From Chryseobacterium vaccae (GTDB taxonomy: Bacteria; Bacteroidota; Bacteroidia; Flavobacteriales; Weeksellaceae): 64,000 nucleotides of DNA. The translations under genes were made by a program, and so were the position numbers. The DNA lies in the NCBI RefSeq assembly GCF_009602705.1, contig NZ_VSWH01000001.1:1550001-1614000 (forward strand), given 5' to 3'. This document shows positions 60,605-64,000 of the stretch, piece after piece; the stretch's first letter is position 1; each line of letters starts with the position of its first letter. A model generated the notes under the pieces. The model was not told where the DNA came from and ran no database searches. It worked only from the letters and a program-made list of their open reading frames with translations.

Positions 60605-63600
60605 CCGATAATATAATTTTTATGTTTAATAGTTTTGATTTCAATGTTGTTGATCCACAGGTGATCGTCTTTTATAAGTTCGACTTCGAAAGCTTTAGGA
60701 TTTCCTTTCAGTCCGGTTCCCAGGAATTTCCCATAAGCTTCCTTGGCTACCCAGAACCGGGTGGTCCATTCTGCCTGATCTCTGTCTTTTAATAAGGTTA
60801 ATTCTTTGTCGGTAAATACCATGTCGTAGAATCCTGAACTGCGTTCTTCCATCAGTTCCATATCGATTCCTACAGACTTGCCATATCTCGCGATACCCAC
60901 CGCTTCTTTTCCCTTGTGAGCCAGTGAAATATGAATATCTTCTGTAAAATCACTGATGAGATAAGGTTTCCCCACTTCATCAGAACGGATCTCAAAAGTG
61001 ATCGGGAAGCAGGCATGATTTTTTTCCTGACGAAGAAGGTTTCTAACGGCATCTTTCACAGCTACACGGCTTACCATCCAGTTTTTCTTCTTGTTTGGTA
61101 ATAATTGCTGATGATGTTGTTTTTCAGTTTGGTTGAAATATCTTTTCAGGATAAAATCCCATGAAGCGACTCTGGTATAGGCCTGATGGAAAAAGAAAAC
61201 TTCAGGAGCAATCTCTTCCGAAAGGCGGTTATGCAGTGGGGACATGGAAACATTCCATAAAGCGGCATCAATTTCCAGTCTTCTGTTCTGCCAGCCGGTA
61301 ATAGCGCACCATATTTTTCCGTCTCTTTTCAGGATGATATCTGCAATAGCAAATTCATCATTGAGTTCGGTCAGCATACAGGTACATTCAAAAACACCTT
61401 CCTGATCATGCATATCGCCAAAGAATTCAATATCTCTGATCTTTACAGGGAATGCGATACGGTCTTTCACTAAGGTAAGCTGCAGCCAAAGCCCAAATAA
61501 CTGTCCTGCATTGTCTAATAGAGAACCTTTACCTCCGTTTCCTTTTATTTTTCCGACAATTCCTTTGTCTCCAACAGCTGAAACTTCCGTAATTCCCTGA
61601 TATTTTTCTCCGTGGAACATGTGCATGTCATAGATTTCTTCAGGGGTTCTTTCAATAGGCAAAAGATTACCAATGGAAAGATTGAAAGCTGGAACAGGAA
61701 CAGATGATGATTTTAAGATCACTTCTGCATTCGCAAAGTTTTCAATATCCAGATAAGCATGGTTAGATCCACGCCATTCTCCTTTTACGGTTTTCTCAAA
61801 AGGCTTGGCCACGTTCATCCATTGGAAAACACTTACGTTCATGATTTTATGAACCAAAGTTCCCGGAATTTCCGCTTCTGCAATTTCTGCCAGCTGCTCA
61901 AAGATCATCGTCATGGGGATTACCGGTTCCATATCGGCTACATGAGCCCATCCTTTAGGCTGTCTCAGTAAGCTGTGATCGATGAGATATGGATGACTTT
62001 CCAGTGTTACATATAAATCTTTAGAAAAGGTTGTACTTCTCGGTGTTTTTGGAGCAACTTGCTGTGCTACAGGCGCAGGCCGTTGAATGGTGATTTCCGG
62101 ACGGTTCTGGAATAAAGTCAGGACTTCTTCCTGCATACGGATCATATCGGCAACATTGTCCTGGAATGCCTGTACCAGCGGATGGCCGCTTTTGGTGGCA
62201 ATGGCCGAACCTGCATATTGTTTTGGCGCATCCAATGATTGAGCCAATGCTTTAACTTCTTTAAAATCACGGATAATAGGCGAACCTAATTCCAGTTTAA
62301 TGCCCTTACCTGATGACTTTTTTGAATGATTCTGAATGTCTAAAAAGTCAAGAGCAATTACTTTTCCTTCTACAAATAATGAAGCGACTACACGCTGTAA
62401 CTGCGCCAATGCAGAACGCGCCGGAACACTGGAAGCAATCGTGCTGAATGCTTTTCCTTTCAATGTATCATCAATAAATCCGATCAGACCCCCAGTTCCC
62501 ACCTGAATGAACACTCTTGCCCCTTCTTCGTATAATTTATCCGTCAGTTCACGGAAACGAACCCGTTCAACCAAGTGTTCGGCACTCAGTTTTCTGATAG
62601 CTGCCTGATCTGAAGGATAAGGTTCCAGAGTTGTAGCAGACCATAACGGGATTTTTGTTTTCTGAAACTGAGCCTTTTCCATTCCGGCAAGGATCACATC
62701 CAGTTTATCCTCGATAAAAGGTGAATGGAACCCTGATTGGAAAGGCAATACCTGATGGAAAATCTGCTTTGATTTTAACAGAGGAACCAATTCATCCAAT
62801 GCAGCATTGCTTCCGCAAAGAATCACCTGGTTAGGGCAGTTGTCATTGGAAACATATAAGTTTTCAATCTCCGCAATAAAAGGTTTTACGACATCAATTC
62901 CTGCTCCGATAGCAATGAATTTGGAATCTTTTAATTCAAATGTTTCCGGATTCAGGACATCAATTAAGGCTTTTACAGAATTGGCTTCTGCAAGCTCTGA
63001 TGAATATCCGGCCAGCCATTCTCCTAAACTGTGACCTGCATTCATATCCGGGATGATCCCCAATTTTTTCAGTGAATTGTCAAGGATACTGCAATTGTTG
63101 AAGATGTTCAGGGCATCCGTTAAAAGGCCTTCCCCTTCGGTTTCTATAGGCGCTGCTAATCCGAAATAACGGCTCACACTCTCAACTTCACCTTTTGCAA
63201 GACCATCTAAGCCCGGAAATACAAAAGCTACTTTTCCGCCATCTTTTAGCAATGGTGCAGAAGTGTACCAGATATCCTGTTTGTTTTTCCAGATAAGATT
63301 CTTGGAAACGATTTTAATGGCTTTTTCTATTCTTACAGGGGTCGGATCGAATATTGCTACTCTGAAATCTCCCTCCCCTATTGCTGTCTCATTATTTTGT
63401 AAAGCAGAAAGCAGTTCTTCATGGGTTGGTCTTGCCAATATCAGGATATGATCTTTTTTGGGCATATCATAACCTTCAAGAACAACATGTGCATTAATTC
63501 CCCCAAATCCAAATGCATTCACAGCAGCAACTTTGGGAAGTCCTGTTTTTGACCAGTTTTTCGGTTCCTGTACAGGCTCGAAACGGGTTTGCTGCATATC

Positions 63601-64000
63601 TGCAACCGGATTTTCACAGTATAATGTTGGTGGTAATGTGTCGTGATGCAGGGCGAGGCACGTTTTAATTAACCCGGCAATTCCTGCGGCAGGCATAGCA
63701 TGCCCGATATTGGATTTCACAGATCCTATCCCGGCAACAGGAGCCGTTTCTTCTCTCCCAAAGAACTGAGCTAAGGTCTGAAGTTCTGTTTTATCTCCAA
63801 GCGGAGTTCCGGTACCATGAGCTTCAAGGTAACCTACTTTATTTTTATCTAAACCGGCATTGAGCCATGCCTGTTCTAAAGCTTTCAGCTGGCCTTTCAC
63901 GGACGGACTCATCACACTGGTTCCGTTTCCGTCACTGCTTACGCCTACTCCTTTAATCACAGCATAGATTTTATCCTGATCCCGGACTGCATCTTCCAGC
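60592..64000 (-). CDS. Type I PKS-like megasynthase: KS-AT-DH-PPTase (5' part outside)
   Basis: The frame is open to the right edge (LEDAVRDQDKIYAVIKGVG reads into the KS). Visible in order: C-terminal half of a ketosynthase (EAHGTGTPLGD and SNIGHAMPAAG, the two catalytic His), an acyltransferase (AGHSLGEWLAG, GFHSPF), a dehydratase-type double hotdog (SHPYLIDHSLL and DNAGQLFGLW), and a C-terminal phosphopantetheinyl transferase (VGIDMELMEE, FWVAKEAYGKFLG). There is no visible ketoreductase or ACP. This resembles iterative enediyne/PUFA-type synthases. The KS active-site Cys lies outside the window. It is upstream of the ACP and the tailoring genes in one operon. Confidence 0.9.
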   Translation of the reverse strand, partial: LEDAVRDQDKIYAVIKGVGVSSDGNGTSVMSPSVKGQLKALEQAWLNAGLDKNKVGYLEAHGTGTPLGDKTELQTLAQFFGREETAPVAGIGSVKSNIGHAMPAAGIAGLIKTCLALHHDTLPPTLYCENPVADMQQTRFEPVQEPKNWSKTGLPKVAAVNAFGFGGINAHVVLEGYDMPKKDHILILARPTHEELLSALQNNETAIGEGDFRVAIFDPTPVRIEKAIKIVSKNLIWKNKQDIWYTSAPLLKDGGKVAFVFPGLDGLAKGEVESVSRYFGLAAPIETEGEGLLTDALNIFNNCSILDNSLKKLGIIPDMNAGHSLGEWLAGYSSELAEANSVKALIDVLNPETFELKDSKFIAIGAGIDVVKPFIAEIENLYVSNDNCPNQVILCGSNAALDELVPLLKSKQIFHQVLPFQSGFHSPFIEDKLDVILAGMEKAQFQKTKIPLWSATTLEPYPSDQAAIRKLSAEHLVERVRFRELTDKLYEEGARVFIQVGTGGLIGFIDDTLKGKAFSTIASSVPARSALAQLQRVVASLFVEGKVIALDFLDIQNHSKKSSGKGIKLELGSPIIRDFKEVKALAQSLDAPKQYAGSAIATKSGHPLVQAFQDNVADMIRMQEEVLTLFQNRPEITIQRPAPVAQQVAPKTPRSTTFSKDLYVTLESHPYLIDHSLLRQPKGWAHVADMEPVIPMTMIFEQLAEIAEAEIPGTLVHKIMNVSVFQWMNVAKPFEKTVKGEWRGSNHAYLDIENFANAEVILKSSSVPVPAFNLSIGNLLPIERTPEEIYDMHMFHGEKYQGITEVSAVGDKGIVGKIKGNGGKGSLLDNAGQLFGLWLQLTLVKDRIAFPVKIRDIEFFGDMHDQEGVFECTCMLTELNDEFAIADIILKRDGKIWCAITGWQNRRLEIDAALWNVSMSPLHNRLSEEIAPEVFFFHQAYTRVASWDFILKRYFNQTEKQHHQQLLPNKKKNWMVSRVAVKDAVRNLLRQEKNHACFPITFEIRSDEVGKPYLISDFTEDIHISLAHKGKEAVGIARYGKSVGIDMELMEERSSGFYDMVFTDKELTLLKDRDQAEWTTRFWVAKEAYGKFLGTGLKGNPKAFEVELIKDDHLWINNIEIKTIKHKNYIIGWTL

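Noticed and set aside
54078..64000. Flexirubin (aryl polyene) biosynthesis cluster
   Set aside because: The usual discrete DarA-like ketosynthases, aromatic ammonia-lyase and exporter set are absent; a modular KS-AT-DH-PPTase with glycosyltransferase points elsewhere.

Overview
The window looks like a chromosomal stretch of a flavobacterium close to Chryseobacterium. This is inferred from AT-rich DNA, Bacteroidota-type promoters (a TAnnTTTG -7 box, no Shine-Dalgarno sequences), GLPGLI-family and 'VGINT' secreted proteins, DUF2652, DUF262 proteins, and the style of the TonB-type barrels and RND operon. No rRNA or tRNA gene, CRISPR array or intact insertion sequence was seen.

Layout. 1-3110: end of a hotdog thioesterase, a small exported protein and topoisomerase III (all minus). 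3776-7653: a methionine uptake operon (EamA carrier, metN, metI, metQ) preceded by a promoter, a Met-rich 32-residue leader peptide and an intrinsic terminator, i.e. a probable attenuator. 7678-10086: GH3 beta-glucosidase. 10264-11899: two SUKH-like proteins, the first ending in a domain that resembles the ribosomal L7/L12 C-terminus. 11949-17171: PAS-LuxR regulator, two small genes, an outer-membrane barrel and a degenerate cyclase-like protein. 17187-24095: tripartite RND efflux operon with its AraC regulator and candidate operator. 24177-30311: phosphoesterase, GLPGLI protein, MFS pump with divergent Lrp regulator, a secreted protein, and decayed gene fragments. 30422-38399: a probable conflict or defence island, made of a three-gene P-loop GTPase/membrane cassette and a pair of DUF262 proteins, one with a DUF1524 HNH nuclease. 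38528-40330: siderophore-interacting flavoprotein and AraC regulator.

41266-48159 is the most unusual part: an apparent RiPP-like locus in one direction. It holds a ClpB D1-like AAA+ ATPase, a TrpRS-like protein, a radical SAM enzyme with a PqqD-like N-terminus, two tandem genes encoding the same 66-residue peptide (differing only at synonymous sites), a second TrpRS-like protein, a GNAT acetyltransferase and an MFS exporter. Both TrpRS paralogs keep the HIGH-type motif but have lost KMSKS and the GxDQ motif, so they are probably not housekeeping tRNA synthetases. I propose an undescribed peptide-modification system.

48254-53994: HTH membrane protein, serine hydrolase, lipoprotein, acyltransferase, a REP-like repeat and a Fic pseudogene. 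54078-64000 (running off the right edge): a tightly overlapping minus-strand operon that probably makes a glycosylated, acylated polyketide or fatty-acid-like lipid. It contains a KS-AT-DH-PPTase megasynthase, discrete ACP, alpha/beta hydrolase, a fused tandem GT1 glycosyltransferase, two HxxxD condensation-type acyltransferases and a small membrane protein.

All calls come from reading motifs and translations by eye. No database search was run.
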